DNA of 64,000 bases from positions 27,150 to 91,149 of the forward strand of contig CAYWXM010000051.1 of the NCBI GenBank assembly GCA_964462595.1. The letters run 5' to 3'. Both the position numbers and the translations under genes were made by a program. The number at the start of each line of letters is the position of its first letter. Within the stretch, counting starts at the first letter, position 1. The DNA is from SURF-21 sp964462595. Its GTDB lineage: Bacteria; Actinomycetota; Geothermincolia; Geothermincolales; RBG-13-55-18. Below the pieces are notes generated by a model that was not told where the DNA came from, searched no databases, and worked only from the letters and a program-made list of their open reading frames with translations. This document shows, piece after piece, positions 44,383 to 52,181 of the stretch.

Positions 44383-45372
44383 TCATCTGGGTATATGTCT
44401 CCCGTGCGCGTATTCCCCCCATCCAGCCGCTACCTCCTCACCCTCCACGAAGCGGCCGCTTTCGCCTGAGGGGGCGCTTTCCGGCTGGGAGGTGCCAGAG
44501 GAGACGTCCGAGGACGTGCCCGTTGTGGTATCGCGGGAGGTATCGTAAGACGGCTCGGTCCCCGTGCTTCCCGCGCCATCGCCCATGGATTCATCGACGG
44601 CAGGGGAGTCGCTTTCCCCGCACGACGGATCCGCCGTGTCGTTTTGATACCCCTGGCCATGTTGACCGCCGGATTCCTGCCCCCCCTGATCCTGCTGCCC
44701 GCAGCGCTGGCGCATGCGTCCCTGCTCCCTCTGGCAGATCTCGTAGGCGCTGTCGATGGGCTCGGAGAGGGCGGCCGGCTGCCCTTCGCGCATCTCCCGC
44801 ATCACCTGTGCCTGTTGCTCCAGCTTCTCCTGGAACTGCGTGGAGAGATGCTGGGCCTCCCGGTCAGCCACGGTCTCGAATACCGTCCCCGCTCCCTCCA
44901 CGTTGCGGCTGTATTCGTGCAGCCAGCGCTCGGCGCCCTCGCGGTTGCCCGAGGCCACCATGTTGCGCAATTCCTCCATGCGCCGCTCCGAAAAACCCAT
45001 CTCCAGGCGCATGTCCGCGGCGCTCGAGGTGGTCAGGGTTACGCGCGCACGCTCGAAGAAGATCTTGGTGCCGTAAAGCGGGGAGTCGGGCTGGGCGTCA
45101 AGGGATAACGCATAGGCTCCAGAGGTCGACATGACCATGGCCAGCAGCACCACTATCGCGACGATCAGAGCATGGCGCAGCAGGGCGGGGTTGCGGTATG
45201 CGCGCCTGGCGGCGGGCGTTTTTCCCGGCTCTGCAGCCTTGGCCTTTGCATGGACCCTCTGCAGCCCGTATTCGCGCATGCGATGCGATACCCGTGGGGA
45301 CTCCGCCCCGGCCAGGAAGGCGGCCGCTGCCGCTTCCAGTTCGTCATTCCTTTTTCCGCGTCTCGTTATCAT
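44383..45372 (-). CDS. DUF5667-type membrane protein paired with an ECF sigma factor
   Basis: 329 residues. A cytoplasmic N-terminal part with repeated basic and Ala residues is followed by a membrane helix (HALIVAIVVLLAMVMSTSGAYAL), then the DUF5667-like extracytoplasmic segment (PDSPLYGTKIFFERARVTLTTSSAADMRLEMGFSERRMEELRNMVASG) with long helices, and a Ser/Thr/Gly/Glu-rich disordered tail. Such proteins often follow sigma-factor genes and may act as anti-sigma or envelope sensors. The ATG at 45372 overlaps the sigma-factor stop (ATGA), so both come from one mRNA. Confidence 0.75.
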   Translation of the reverse strand: MITRRGKRNDELEAAAAAFLAGAESPRVSHRMREYGLQRVHAKAKAAEPGKTPAARRAYRNPALLRHALIVAIVVLLAMVMSTSGAYALSLDAQPDSPLYGTKIFFERARVTLTTSSAADMRLEMGFSERRMEELRNMVASGNREGAERWLHEYSRNVEGAGTVFETVADREAQHLSTQFQEKLEQQAQVMREMREGQPAALSEPIDSAYEICQREQGRMRQRCGQQDQGGQESGGQHGQGYQNDTADPSCGESDSPAVDESMGDGAGSTGTEPSYDTSRDTTTGTSSDVSSGTSQPESAPSGESGRFVEGEEVAAGWGEYAHGRHIPR

Positions 45373-45932
45373 TCCCAACCCCGTTCCTCGAGCATTTTCC
45401 CCATGCGGCGAAGCGCGCGGTGCTGGAGGGCGTTAACGGCCCCCTCGCTGCGACCCGTGGCCTTCGCCACCTCCGCGTTGCTCATCTCGGCGAAATACTT
45501 CATAGCGATAACCTGCCTCTGGCTCGAGGGCAGTTCCTCGAGGGACTTTTTCAGAGCCCTGGCCCTCTCCTCTTTTTCCAGGCTTTGCGGAGCCGATGGA
45601 GCCCCGTCCCTGATCTCCTCCCGGAGTTCCTCATGGCCTCTCCTGCCCAGTTTCCTCTGATGATCAACCAGCAGGTTGTGGGCTATGCGGAAGGTCCAGG
45701 CCTTGAAGGGGCCTCTTCCCGGATCGTATCCGCCTATATTGACCAGGCACCTGAGAAATACCTCCTCCGCGAGGTCCTCGGCGTCTTCCCTGGAGCCGAG
45801 GTTCCAGTACAGGTATCTGAAGACGGGATCCAGCAACGTCCCGTATATCTCCGCGAAGGCGCTCTCGTCGCCTTGGGCACTGCGCAGTGCCAGTTCCTCC
45901 AGGGGCGCCAATTGATATGCCTTTCCCTTCAA
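45369..45932 (-). CDS. ECF-subfamily RNA polymerase sigma factor
   Basis: 187 residues. Region 2 (GDESAFAEIYGTLLDPVFRYLYWNLGSREDAEDLAEEVFLRCLVNI..YDPGRGPFKAWTFRIAHNLLVDHQRK) recognises the -10 element, and region 4 (LPSSQRQVIAMKYFAEMSNAEVAKATGRSEGAVNALQHRALRRM) the -35 element. It directs RNA polymerase to a small regulon, perhaps including the divergent Cys-rich protein. The adjoining DUF5667 protein is the probable partner. Start ATG 45932 has AAGGGAAAGG upstream on its strand. Confidence 0.92.
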   Translation of the reverse strand: MKGKAYQLAPLEELALRSAQGDESAFAEIYGTLLDPVFRYLYWNLGSREDAEDLAEEVFLRCLVNIGGYDPGRGPFKAWTFRIAHNLLVDHQRKLGRRGHEELREEIRDGAPSAPQSLEKEERARALKKSLEELPSSQRQVIAMKYFAEMSNAEVAKATGRSEGAVNALQHRALRRMGKMLEERGWE

Positions 45933-46165
45933 CCTTTAATACGATATCAGGTTCCCATATGAACGGCCTGATTGCCATAACATTAACAGAAATCAGCCCT
46001 TCAGCCGGGGAGCGGGCGTGTCCATGCCCTCGATACGCAAAGGTGACGTGACGACCCGAATCCGGTAACTCCCTTCCCCTGTCGCCTCAAGTGATGGCGT
46101 ACATAACGGCAGCGGTGGACGTATTTAGGGTTAAAGCGAAGAAATCCAAAGGAGGTGAGCTGGAT

Positions 46166-46651
46166 TTGAAGAAAAGAGGAACGATTATCGCGGTGGCCGC
46201 ATTAGCCATGGTGCTGCTGGTTTCGGCCGGCATAGCCATAGCCGCGGGGACGCCGGGGGAAGGACGGGACACGTGCGCCGAAGGTGACGGAGGGAAGCGC
46301 TACGGCGAGGCTAGCGCGGCCGGCGACGCCCTCTCCTTCGAGTGCCTCAACGCAGGCGAGGAGGAGCGCATCCGCGCCGAGAACTGTGCCGGTGAGAACG
46401 GCACCTGCGACGTCGATTGCGATCAGGAGAAGCTGAGGGAACGCGTATGCGATGGAGAATGCGACGGCACCTGCGACGGTGACAGCACGCAGAGCCGGAA
46501 AGGCTGGAGCGAACAGCCGGCGGAGGGAAGCGGCGCTGCGGGGCCGCAGAGCGGAGAGTGTGCCGGCGACTGCTACCGCGAGCAGCTGCGGCTGGACGAC
46601 GGCACCTGCGACGGTGAAGGCACGCAGGGTCAGAGTCGCGGCGGCAACTAG
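46166..46651 (+). CDS. Secreted cysteine-rich acidic protein with CDG repeats
   Basis: 161 residues from TTG 46166, fixed by AAAGGAGGTGA (46148-46158) with 7-base spacing. A signal peptide (KKRGTIIAVAALAMVLLVSAGIAIAA) is followed by an acidic, low-complexity mature part containing 11 cysteines, many in C-D-G-x triplets (VCDGECDGTCDGDSTQ, later DDGTCDGEGTQ). The repeat looks like a metal-binding or disulfide-laced module; no family was recognised. It is transcribed away from the ECF sigma gene across about 230 bases, which suggests a sigma-controlled envelope protein. The frame is open back to 46091, but that region lacks a start signal. Confidence 0.65.
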   Translation: MKKRGTIIAVAALAMVLLVSAGIAIAAGTPGEGRDTCAEGDGGKRYGEASAAGDALSFECLNAGEEERIRAENCAGENGTCDVDCDQEKLRERVCDGECDGTCDGDSTQSRKGWSEQPAEGSGAAGPQSGECAGDCYREQLRLDDGTCDGEGTQGQSRGGN

Positions 46652-46728
46652 GCGGCAGGCGGGAACAGGGAGCGCAACAAGAAGGTAACGCGGGCTTATC
46701 CCCGGGCCCGTTCTGCGGCCATCAAAAT

Positions 46729-46785
46729 GGAGGCATCGTAAAGCGTAATCGGATGGGCCCCTTCACGGGGCCTTTCCACTGTTGT
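46729..46785. repeat. 57-base hairpin element, copy 1
   Basis: Begins GGAGGCATCGTAAAGCGTAA and contains the hairpin GGCCCC (46756-46761) with GGGGCC (46767-46772) followed by TTTCC. A second, nearly identical copy starts 103 bases downstream. The hairpin is terminator-like on either strand, but the conserved 25-base lead-in means it is more than a terminator. Confidence 0.7.
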
Positions 46786-46831
46786 GAGGAGGCAGGGTCG
46801 GTTTTGAAACAGGGCCGCGGTCACTAAAAAG

Positions 46832-46888
46832 GGAGGCATCGTAAAGCGTAATAGGAAGGGCCCCCTCACGGGGCCTTTCCGGTGTTGT
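46832..46888. repeat. 57-base hairpin element, copy 2
   Basis: Same GGAGGCATCGTAAAGCGTAAT lead-in; hairpin GGCCCC (46859-46864) with GGGGCC (46870-46875), then TTTCC and TGTTGT. It differs from copy 1 at about six positions, including a covarying loop, and ends about 70 bases before the first MaoC gene. Confidence 0.7.
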
Positions 46889-46959
46889 CCGGCAAGGGGC
46901 GCGGTGATAGAATCTTCTTGCTTTTTCGCGGGGAGGGTAATCAGGAAAGGAGTGAGGCC

Positions 46960-47397
46960 ATGGTCGATCGTAAGTGGATCGGTAAAGCCTACGGGCCGAT
47001 CAAATACGAGATCGGTCGCGAGAAGATGAAGGAGTACGCCTCGGCCGCCAAGGACGGACGGCCCATCTATCACGACGAGGAATTCGCCGCCACCACCAAG
47101 TACGGGGACATCATCGCCATGCCCAACTTCGCGGCCGTGTACGGCCTGCGAGGCGCCGCGATGGTCCTGCTGGACCAGGAGGTGAAGCTCAACCTGGCCA
47201 TGCTCGTTCACGGCGCCCAGGAGTTCGAGTGGTTCACGGTGGTCAAGCCCTACGACAAGATAGTGGAGACGGGCAGGATCGCGGATATCTACGACAAGGG
47301 CGGCCTGGACTTCGTGGTCTACGAGGGTGAGTCCAGGAACCAGGACGGCGAGCTGGTGTGCCGCGCCCGGGCCACCTTTATCATCCGGGGGGGTTGA
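46960..47397 (+). CDS. MaoC-like hot-dog dehydratase, N-terminal (HadA-like) subunit
   Basis: 145 residues with the MaoC N-terminal dehydratase fold: VDRKWIGKAYGPIKYEIGREKMKEYASAAKD, then the hot-dog helix and strands, ending ARATFIIRGG. It lacks the D-x-N-P-x-H catalytic loop, as HadA-type subunits do, and is therefore expected to pair with the catalytic subunit encoded next, forming a heterodimeric (R)-3-hydroxyacyl dehydratase/hydratase. ATG 46960 follows AAAGGAGTGAGG. One base is shared with the next gene (TGATG). Confidence 0.85.
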   Translation: MVDRKWIGKAYGPIKYEIGREKMKEYASAAKDGRPIYHDEEFAATTKYGDIIAMPNFAAVYGLRGAAMVLLDQEVKLNLAMLVHGAQEFEWFTVVKPYDKIVETGRIADIYDKGGLDFVVYEGESRNQDGELVCRARATFIIRGG

Positions 47398-47828
47398 TGG
47401 TCATGGTGGAACTCTGCGATCTCGAGTATGACGATATCGAAGTGGGCCAGGAGATACCGGCCTTCAGCCTTAAGTTCGACCGCATGGACGCCATCATCTA
47501 CGCGGGAGCCGGCGGCGACTTCAATCCCATCCACACCAACCCCTACTTCGCGAAAGAAGTTGCCATGCTCCCCGACGTCATAGCCCACGGGCTCTTCAAC
47601 ATGGCCCTGCTGGGAAAGACGGTCGTGGACTGGATAGGGGACCCCGGTTACCTCAAGAAGCTTTCCTGCCAGTTCCGGGGCATGGTAATCCCCGAGCAGA
47701 CGGTGATCTTCAAGGGAAAGGTACGGGAGAAGCTGGAGGGAAACCTGGTGGTCCTGGACATATGGGCGGAGAAGGAGGACGGCAGCGAGGTGCTCAAGGG
47801 AGGAGAAGCCACCGTCTACCTGCCCTGA
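47397..47828 (+). CDS. MaoC-like catalytic dehydratase/hydratase subunit (HadB-like)
   Basis: 143 residues. The hydratase-2 loop AGGDFNPIHTNPYFAKE carries the catalytic Asp and His, and VIAHGLFNMALLG follows as expected for the hot-dog helix. With the upstream subunit it should interconvert trans-2-enoyl and (R)-3-hydroxyacyl thioesters in fatty acid metabolism. Starts at 47397 by stop-start overlap; ATG 47403 is an alternative. The operon ends in a strong bidirectional terminator. Confidence 0.88.
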   Translation: MVMVELCDLEYDDIEVGQEIPAFSLKFDRMDAIIYAGAGGDFNPIHTNPYFAKEVAMLPDVIAHGLFNMALLGKTVVDWIGDPGYLKKLSCQFRGMVIPEQTVIFKGKVREKLEGNLVVLDIWAEKEDGSEVLKGGEATVYLP

Positions 47829-47850
47829 CCGTAAAAGAGCTTAAACGATA

Positions 47851-47876
47851 GAAGGGCGCGGGAGTCCGCGCCCTTC
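47851..47876. terminator. Bidirectional terminator between convergent genes
   Basis: Ten-base perfect stem GAAGGGCGCG (47851-47860) with CGCGCCCTTC (47867-47876), loop GGAGTC, followed by TCTT on the + strand and TATCG on the - strand. It lies between the MaoC pair (+) and the acyl-CoA dehydrogenase (-). Confidence 0.85.
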
Positions 47877-47892
47877 TCTTGGAAAAACGAAC

Positions 47893-49047
47893 CTAGGCAT
47901 AGAGCCCCATGGTGGTGGCGATGATCTCCCGCATGATCTCGTCAGTGCCGCCCCCGATGCGGCCCAGGCGTGAATCGCGCCATGCTCTCTGGGTGGGATA
48001 TTCCATCATGTAACCGTAACCGCCCATGAACTGTACACATTCGTCCGCGACCTCGAAGGCCACCTGCGCGCTGATCAGCTTGAGCATGGAGATCTCCTTC
48101 ACCGGATACTCGCCATTCTCCTGTTTCCACGCACAAAGGTACAGGAACGACTCGCAGGCTTCGAGCTTCGTCGCCAGGTCAGCAATGCGGTGGGCGATGG
48201 CCTGGTTCTTGCAGATAGGCTTGCCGAACTGCACCCTCTCCTTGGTATAGGCGATGGTCTCCTCCAGGGTGAGCTTGGAGCCGGCGATGGCCAGGGCCGA
48301 TCCGATAAGCCTCTCGCCCTGCAGCTCCCACATTATGTTGTAGAAACCACGGCCTTCCTCGCCCAGCATGGAACCTTCGGGAAGGAACATGTCCTCGAAG
48401 AATATCTCTCCCGTGTCCGAGGCGCGGCATCCGACTTTCTCCAGCTTGCGGTTGACCACGAAACCGGGGTTGTCGGTGTCCACCAGGAAGAGGCTCATCC
48501 CCTTATAGCCCAGCCTTTTCTCGGTGCGCGCCACCAGGGTCATGAAATCGGCCCGGTAACCGTTGGTGATGAATATCTTGTTCCCGTTTACCCTCCAGCC
48601 CCCATTGACCTTCTCGGCATAGGTGGTAAGGCTGGCGACGTCGGAGCCCGCGCCGGGCTCCGTGATGCCCAGACAGGCGATCTTGTCACCCGCTATGGCC
48701 GGGACAAGGTATTTCTGCTTCTGTTCATCGTTGCCGAACCTCATGATGGGTGGGGTGGCCATGCCCACCTGCACGGCTATGGCCATGCCCAGGCTGCCCG
48801 AGCCGCAGCGGGTTATCTCCTCAGCCAGGACTATATTGGTGAAGTAATCGCCTCCGCCACCGCCGTATTCCTCAGGGTAATGCAGCCCGAGGAAGCCAAG
48901 TTCGCCCATGCGTTTGAAGACCCAGTTCGGGAACATCCCCTCCTCTTCCCATTCCTCCGCATGCGGAGCCAGCTCTTTCTCGACGAATTCCCGGATAGTC
49001 TTACGCAGCATCTCGTGTTCCTCGGTGAAAAAGAGACTCGAAGACAT
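47893..49047 (-). CDS. Acyl-CoA dehydrogenase
   Basis: 384-residue FAD enzyme introducing the alpha-beta double bond in acyl-CoA. LGFLGLHYPEEYGGGGGDYFTNIVLAEEI, the signature CLGITEPGAGSDVASL, KIFITNGYRADFMTLVART and the C-terminal QFMGGYGYMMEYPTQRAWRDSRLGRIGGGTDEIMREIIA are all typical. The catalytic base of medium-chain enzymes sits in an IYEGT motif; here the equivalent segment is RIGGGTDEIM, so the base may be elsewhere, as in long-chain or isovaleryl types. A promoter precedes it on the minus strand (49104-49132). Confidence 0.92.
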   Translation of the reverse strand: MSSSLFFTEEHEMLRKTIREFVEKELAPHAEEWEEEGMFPNWVFKRMGELGFLGLHYPEEYGGGGGDYFTNIVLAEEITRCGSGSLGMAIAVQVGMATPPIMRFGNDEQKQKYLVPAIAGDKIACLGITEPGAGSDVASLTTYAEKVNGGWRVNGNKIFITNGYRADFMTLVARTEKRLGYKGMSLFLVDTDNPGFVVNRKLEKVGCRASDTGEIFFEDMFLPEGSMLGEEGRGFYNIMWELQGERLIGSALAIAGSKLTLEETIAYTKERVQFGKPICKNQAIAHRIADLATKLEACESFLYLCAWKQENGEYPVKEISMLKLISAQVAFEVADECVQFMGGYGYMMEYPTQRAWRDSRLGRIGGGTDEIMREIIATTMGLYA

Positions 49048-49103
49048 TCCCCACTCCTTTCGCTGGAAGGACTATTAACCTGCACTTAACATTTTGGGAC
49101 ACT

Positions 49104-49132
49104 AATATAACCTCAACCAGGGAGAATTACAA
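49104..49132 (-). promoter_or_regulatory. Promoter of the minus-strand acyl-CoA dehydrogenase
   Basis: Reading the minus strand, TTGTAA (complement of 49127-49132), a 17-base spacer and TATATT (complement of 49104-49109). Transcription would start near 49097, with a leader of about 50 bases that includes GAAAGGAG before the ATG. Confidence 0.6.
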
Positions 49133-49347
49133 GGTGCGCTTTGCGGCCGCGGTTCCCACTCCCGAGATCACCGAGGGAACGAGGCCTTCCCGCGACGGCC
49201 CTTTACGCTTACCGCCCTCGCAGGCTCCGCCGTACGCAGATCAGCCCGGGAACCGGAGGCCGCGTAGCCACGGTTGAGCGCCTCTGATATATAATCATGC
49301 ACGTGACGATCGGAAATTCCGGGTGGCAAGAGAGAAAGGAGATGAAG

Positions 49348-49776
49348 GTGAAATACTACGAGGACTTCGAGGTGGGAGAGGTATACGTAAGCCGCTGTCG
49401 TACCATCACCGAGGCGGACATCGTCAACTTCGCCGCATTCAGCGGGGACTGGTATCCCCTGCACGTGGACAAGGAATACGCGGCCAAAGGCCCCTTCGGG
49501 GAGAGGATAGCTCACGGCATGCTGGTGCTCTCCGCGGCTTCCGGCCTCATGCCCCTGACCGAATACGCCATCGTGGCCTTCTACGGCATGGACAAGGTGC
49601 GTTTCGTGGGGCCCACCAAGATCGGCGACACCATCCACGTGGAGGCCGAGGTGACGGAGAAGAAGGAAAAGGGCGAGCTGGGCGGAGTGGTCACCTTTCA
49701 GCAGGCGATCAAGAACCAGAGGGGAGAGGACCTGGCCCTGTCGACCTTCAAAATATTCATGGCGTCTAAAGGTTAG
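49348..49776 (+). CDS. MaoC-family hot-dog dehydratase (stand-alone)
   Basis: 142 residues: YYEDFEVGEVYVSRCRTITEADIVNFAAFSGDWYPLHVDKEYA, with the catalytic Asp (SGDWYPLH) and His, then HGMLVLSAASGL and a KVRFVGPTKIGDTIHVEAEV core. Similar to (R)-specific enoyl-CoA hydratases and to MaoC proteins of actinobacterial lipid degradation. GTG 49348 is preferred: AAAGGAG (49335-49341) is six bases upstream, whereas the ATG at 49342 directly abuts that site. A TATAAT (49290-49295) lies upstream. Confidence 0.87.
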   Translation: MKYYEDFEVGEVYVSRCRTITEADIVNFAAFSGDWYPLHVDKEYAAKGPFGERIAHGMLVLSAASGLMPLTEYAIVAFYGMDKVRFVGPTKIGDTIHVEAEVTEKKEKGELGGVVTFQQAIKNQRGEDLALSTFKIFMASKG

Positions 49777-49843
49777 GCCCGGCGCTCCGGGGGAGGCATA
49801 TCCGGCGGCTGTGGGAATGCGGCACGACGGCGGAGTGAGGTCA

Positions 49844-50407
49844 ATGGTATCGGGCGCTTTCTACGAACCCCTTAATACCGGGGACCGGGAGACGGTGGAG
49901 AGGCAACTCGGCCGGCCCCTGCGGGGAAAGGTCGGGGTAGCCGCCCGCTGCCCTTACGGAGTCGTCGAGGTGATCGCTACCTCGCCTCTTCTGGATGGAG
50001 GCACGCCGTTTCCCACCCTCTTCTGGCTTACCTGCCCCCTGTTGCAGCGTGCGGTCTCCAGGCTGGAGACGCGCGGGTTCAGGGAGGTGCTGCGCCGCAA
50101 GATAGCGGATGTACAGGGATTCGCGGAAGCGCTGCGGCAGGGGGAGCGCGATTACGCGGCGGACAGGGACAGGTGGGCGGCGGAGACGGGGGAGGGCGCA
50201 AAGGTCGCAGAGTATTTCGGAGACCGGAAGGGAGTGGGAGGAACCGTGGCGGGTGGGATCAAGTGCCTGCATGCCCACCTGGCGCATTTCCTGGCCGGGG
50301 GAAAAAACCCAGTGGGAGCAGAGGTGGCAGAGGTCCTGGGCGGGTTGCAGGAGCGCGATTGTGACGGAGACTGCCTGCCGTTCCTGCGCGAAGGCAGGCG
50401 GCGATGA
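49844..50407 (+). CDS. DUF501 domain protein
   Basis: 187 residues matching the actinobacterial DUF501 family: VERQLGRPLRGKVGVAARCPYGVVEVIATSPLLDGGTPFPTLFWLTCPLLQRAVSRLE near the N-terminus and GGIKCLHAHLAHFLAGGKNPVG in the middle, with conserved Cys and His residues (RCPYG, TCPLL, KCLHAHLAH) that may bind metal. The function is unknown. It lies directly before and overlaps ppx, an order shared with mycobacteria (Rv1025-Rv1026), so a role in phosphate or polyphosphate metabolism is possible. ATG 49844 follows GGAGTGAGG. Confidence 0.85.
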   Translation: MVSGAFYEPLNTGDRETVERQLGRPLRGKVGVAARCPYGVVEVIATSPLLDGGTPFPTLFWLTCPLLQRAVSRLETRGFREVLRRKIADVQGFAEALRQGERDYAADRDRWAAETGEGAKVAEYFGDRKGVGGTVAGGIKCLHAHLAHFLAGGKNPVGAEVAEVLGGLQERDCDGDCLPFLREGRRR

Positions 50408-51363
50408 AGCCTGTACGGGTGGCGGGCGTGGATATCGGCACCAACTCGGTCCGCCTGCTTATCGCCGAGGGAGGGAATGAGTCCGGCCGCCCCGATATGC
50501 GGACGCTGCATCGCAAGATGAATATAACCCGCCTGGGCCATGGCGTGGACGAGAGGGGATACCTGGACGAGGATGCCGTGCGGCGTACCGCGTCGGTCCT
50601 GCGCGATTACCGTGCTCTCATGCGCGAGGAAGAGGTCGAGGCGTGGGAGGTCGCCGCAACCAGCGCGGCCAGGGACGCATCCAATGCCGCTGGGTTCATG
50701 AGGCTGGTCGAGCGGATAATGGAAACCCGGCCGCGAGTGCTGACCGGCCTGGAGGAGGCGCAGCTGTCTTTTCTCGGCTCCACTTACGACCTGGGGGCGC
50801 TGCAGCCTGGGGGGGAGCCCATCCTGGTGGTGGACATAGGCGGAGGATCGACGGAGTTGATCGTGGGGCGCGACAGCGACATCCTGGAGGAGATCAGCCT
50901 GGACGTGGGCTGCGTGCGCATGAGCGAGAGGTTCCTGGACGGCGACCCCCCGCGCGGGGAAGAGCTGCGCAGGATGGAGGAGTTCGTGGCCGGCGCGATA
51001 GCGCCCCACGCAGACCGCATCCTGAGTCATTCCCCCCGCCTGATGGTCGGCCTGGCGGGCACTATCACCACCCTCTCCGGACTCGGGCAGGGCCTGGAGC
51101 GCTATGACGGGGATGCCGTTCACCATTCCTGGCTGAGCCGGGAAGAAGTGGGGGAGCTATACGAACGCCTAAGCACCCTTACCCTGGAAGAGAGAAGGAG
51201 TTACATGCGCCTCGAGCCCGGCAGGGCGGACGTGATCGTGGGCGGCACGGCGGTGCTGGTGGTACTGCTTCGGGAGCTGGGTTGCGAGCGCCTGCTGGTG
51301 AGCGAGAAAGACATACTGGACGGGCTGGCCATAACCGCCATGCAGGGCGGCTCGGGGGGATGA
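50404..51363 (+). CDS. Ppx/GppA-type phosphatase (exopolyphosphatase)
   Basis: 319 residues of the ASKHA fold. VAGVDIGTNSVRLLIAE (phosphate-1 loop), EVAATSAARDASNA, the GLEEAQLSFLGST segment, ILVVDIGGGSTELIVG (phosphate-2) and the AGTITTLSGLGQGLERYD loop are typical. It hydrolyses inorganic polyphosphate and/or (p)ppGpp-type nucleotides; sequence alone does not decide. Short single-domain form, as in actinobacterial Ppx1. ATG overlaps the DUF501 stop (ATGA). Confidence 0.92.
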   Translation: MKPVRVAGVDIGTNSVRLLIAEGGNESGRPDMRTLHRKMNITRLGHGVDERGYLDEDAVRRTASVLRDYRALMREEEVEAWEVAATSAARDASNAAGFMRLVERIMETRPRVLTGLEEAQLSFLGSTYDLGALQPGGEPILVVDIGGGSTELIVGRDSDILEEISLDVGCVRMSERFLDGDPPRGEELRRMEEFVAGAIAPHADRILSHSPRLMVGLAGTITTLSGLGQGLERYDGDAVHHSWLSREEVGELYERLSTLTLEERRSYMRLEPGRADVIVGGTAVLVVLLRELGCERLLVSEKDILDGLAITAMQGGSGG

Positions 51364-51430
51364 ATCACAGCGGTGGTAACCGTATTGCTTCAAGTTGGAG
51401 AAATGGGGATTGTCGAAACAAGTTGAGGCA

Positions 51431-51444
51431 GCAGCGGCCGCTGC
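51431..51444. repeat. 14-base perfect palindrome GCAGCGGCCGCTGC
   Basis: A perfect GC palindrome in the 237-base gap between ppx and the receiver gene. It could be an operator or a terminator stem; no T run follows. The rest of the gap is low-complexity and shows no gene. Confidence 0.35.
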
Positions 51445-51600
51445 AGGGCTTCAATTCGGCAAGATGAGCATAATCGAAAAAGGTTGAAAAACCGTGGCGG
51501 CGAGGGCGCGAAAATAGTAAACTGTATTGCGGGGCGTGAAAGCGCCCTTTTGTTGTTGCGGTAAGAGACAAACCGCACGTGCGGGGCAGGGGGAACGGGA

Positions 51601-51996
51601 ATGCATAACAAGAAGATAATGGTAATAGACGACGAGCCCGCTGTGCACCGTCTCCTCCAGATCATCCTGGAGGGAGAGGGCTTCGACATCATCGGGCTGG
51701 AAACACATGGGAGCGCCAGAAAAACCATTTCCAGGAGCAAGCCCGACCTCATCATCCTGGATATCATGATGCCCGAGGTGGACGGTTTCGACGTATTGCG
51801 GATGCTGAAATCCGACGAGGAGACCGGGAAAATACCGGTGATAATACTCACCTCCAGCGACCAGCGTGAGGAACGCGAGAAGGCTAAGCGATTGGGCGCC
51901 GAGGCTTACATGACCAAGCCATTCAAGCCCTCCGATATCCTGATGTCCATACGTTCCGCCTGCGAAGCGCGGGACGCGAGCCCCTGCTCGGGCTGA
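51601..51996 (+). CDS. Stand-alone response-regulator receiver protein
   Basis: 131 residues, receiver fold only: acidic pair VIDDEPAVHRLLQIIL, phospho-acceptor Asp54 (IILDIMMPEVDGFDVL), the Thr/Ser of ILTSSD and the Lys of YMTKPFKPSDI. No output domain is attached, so it acts by binding a partner or through phosphorelay (CheY/Spo0F-like). No histidine kinase is adjacent. Its ATG 51601 follows GCAGGGGGAACGGG. Confidence 0.9.
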   Translation: MHNKKIMVIDDEPAVHRLLQIILEGEGFDIIGLETHGSARKTISRSKPDLIILDIMMPEVDGFDVLRMLKSDEETGKIPVIILTSSDQREEREKAKRLGAEAYMTKPFKPSDILMSIRSACEARDASPCSG

Positions 51997-52105
51997 AAAG
52001 TCCGGCAAGACTGCCATGGTCCGCTATCCAGCCACGCTTTTCTCCCTGCCTCAGCGCATTCATATCCCCGGCGGGATATGGCAGCGCAGGGGCATGCGCA
52101 TCGCG

Positions 52106-52134
52106 TTGACGCCCGAAAATGGCGGTGCTAGCAT
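52106..52134 (+). promoter_or_regulatory. Promoter upstream of tRNA-Leu
   Basis: TTGACG (52106-52111), 17-base spacer and TAGCAT (52129-52134) with an extended TG one base before. Transcription would begin near 52141 inside the hairpin GCCTCC-GCAC-GGAGGC (52141-52156), which could form in the pre-tRNA leader. Confidence 0.55.
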
Positions 52135-52181
52135 GGGGTTGCCTCCGCACGGAGGCCTCATGCGAGGACGATAATTAACGT

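Noticed and set aside
49274..49295. TTGAGC/TATAAT pair before the MaoC gene
   Set aside because: Spacing is only about 10 bases, so the two cannot act as one promoter; only the TATAAT itself is kept as a note.
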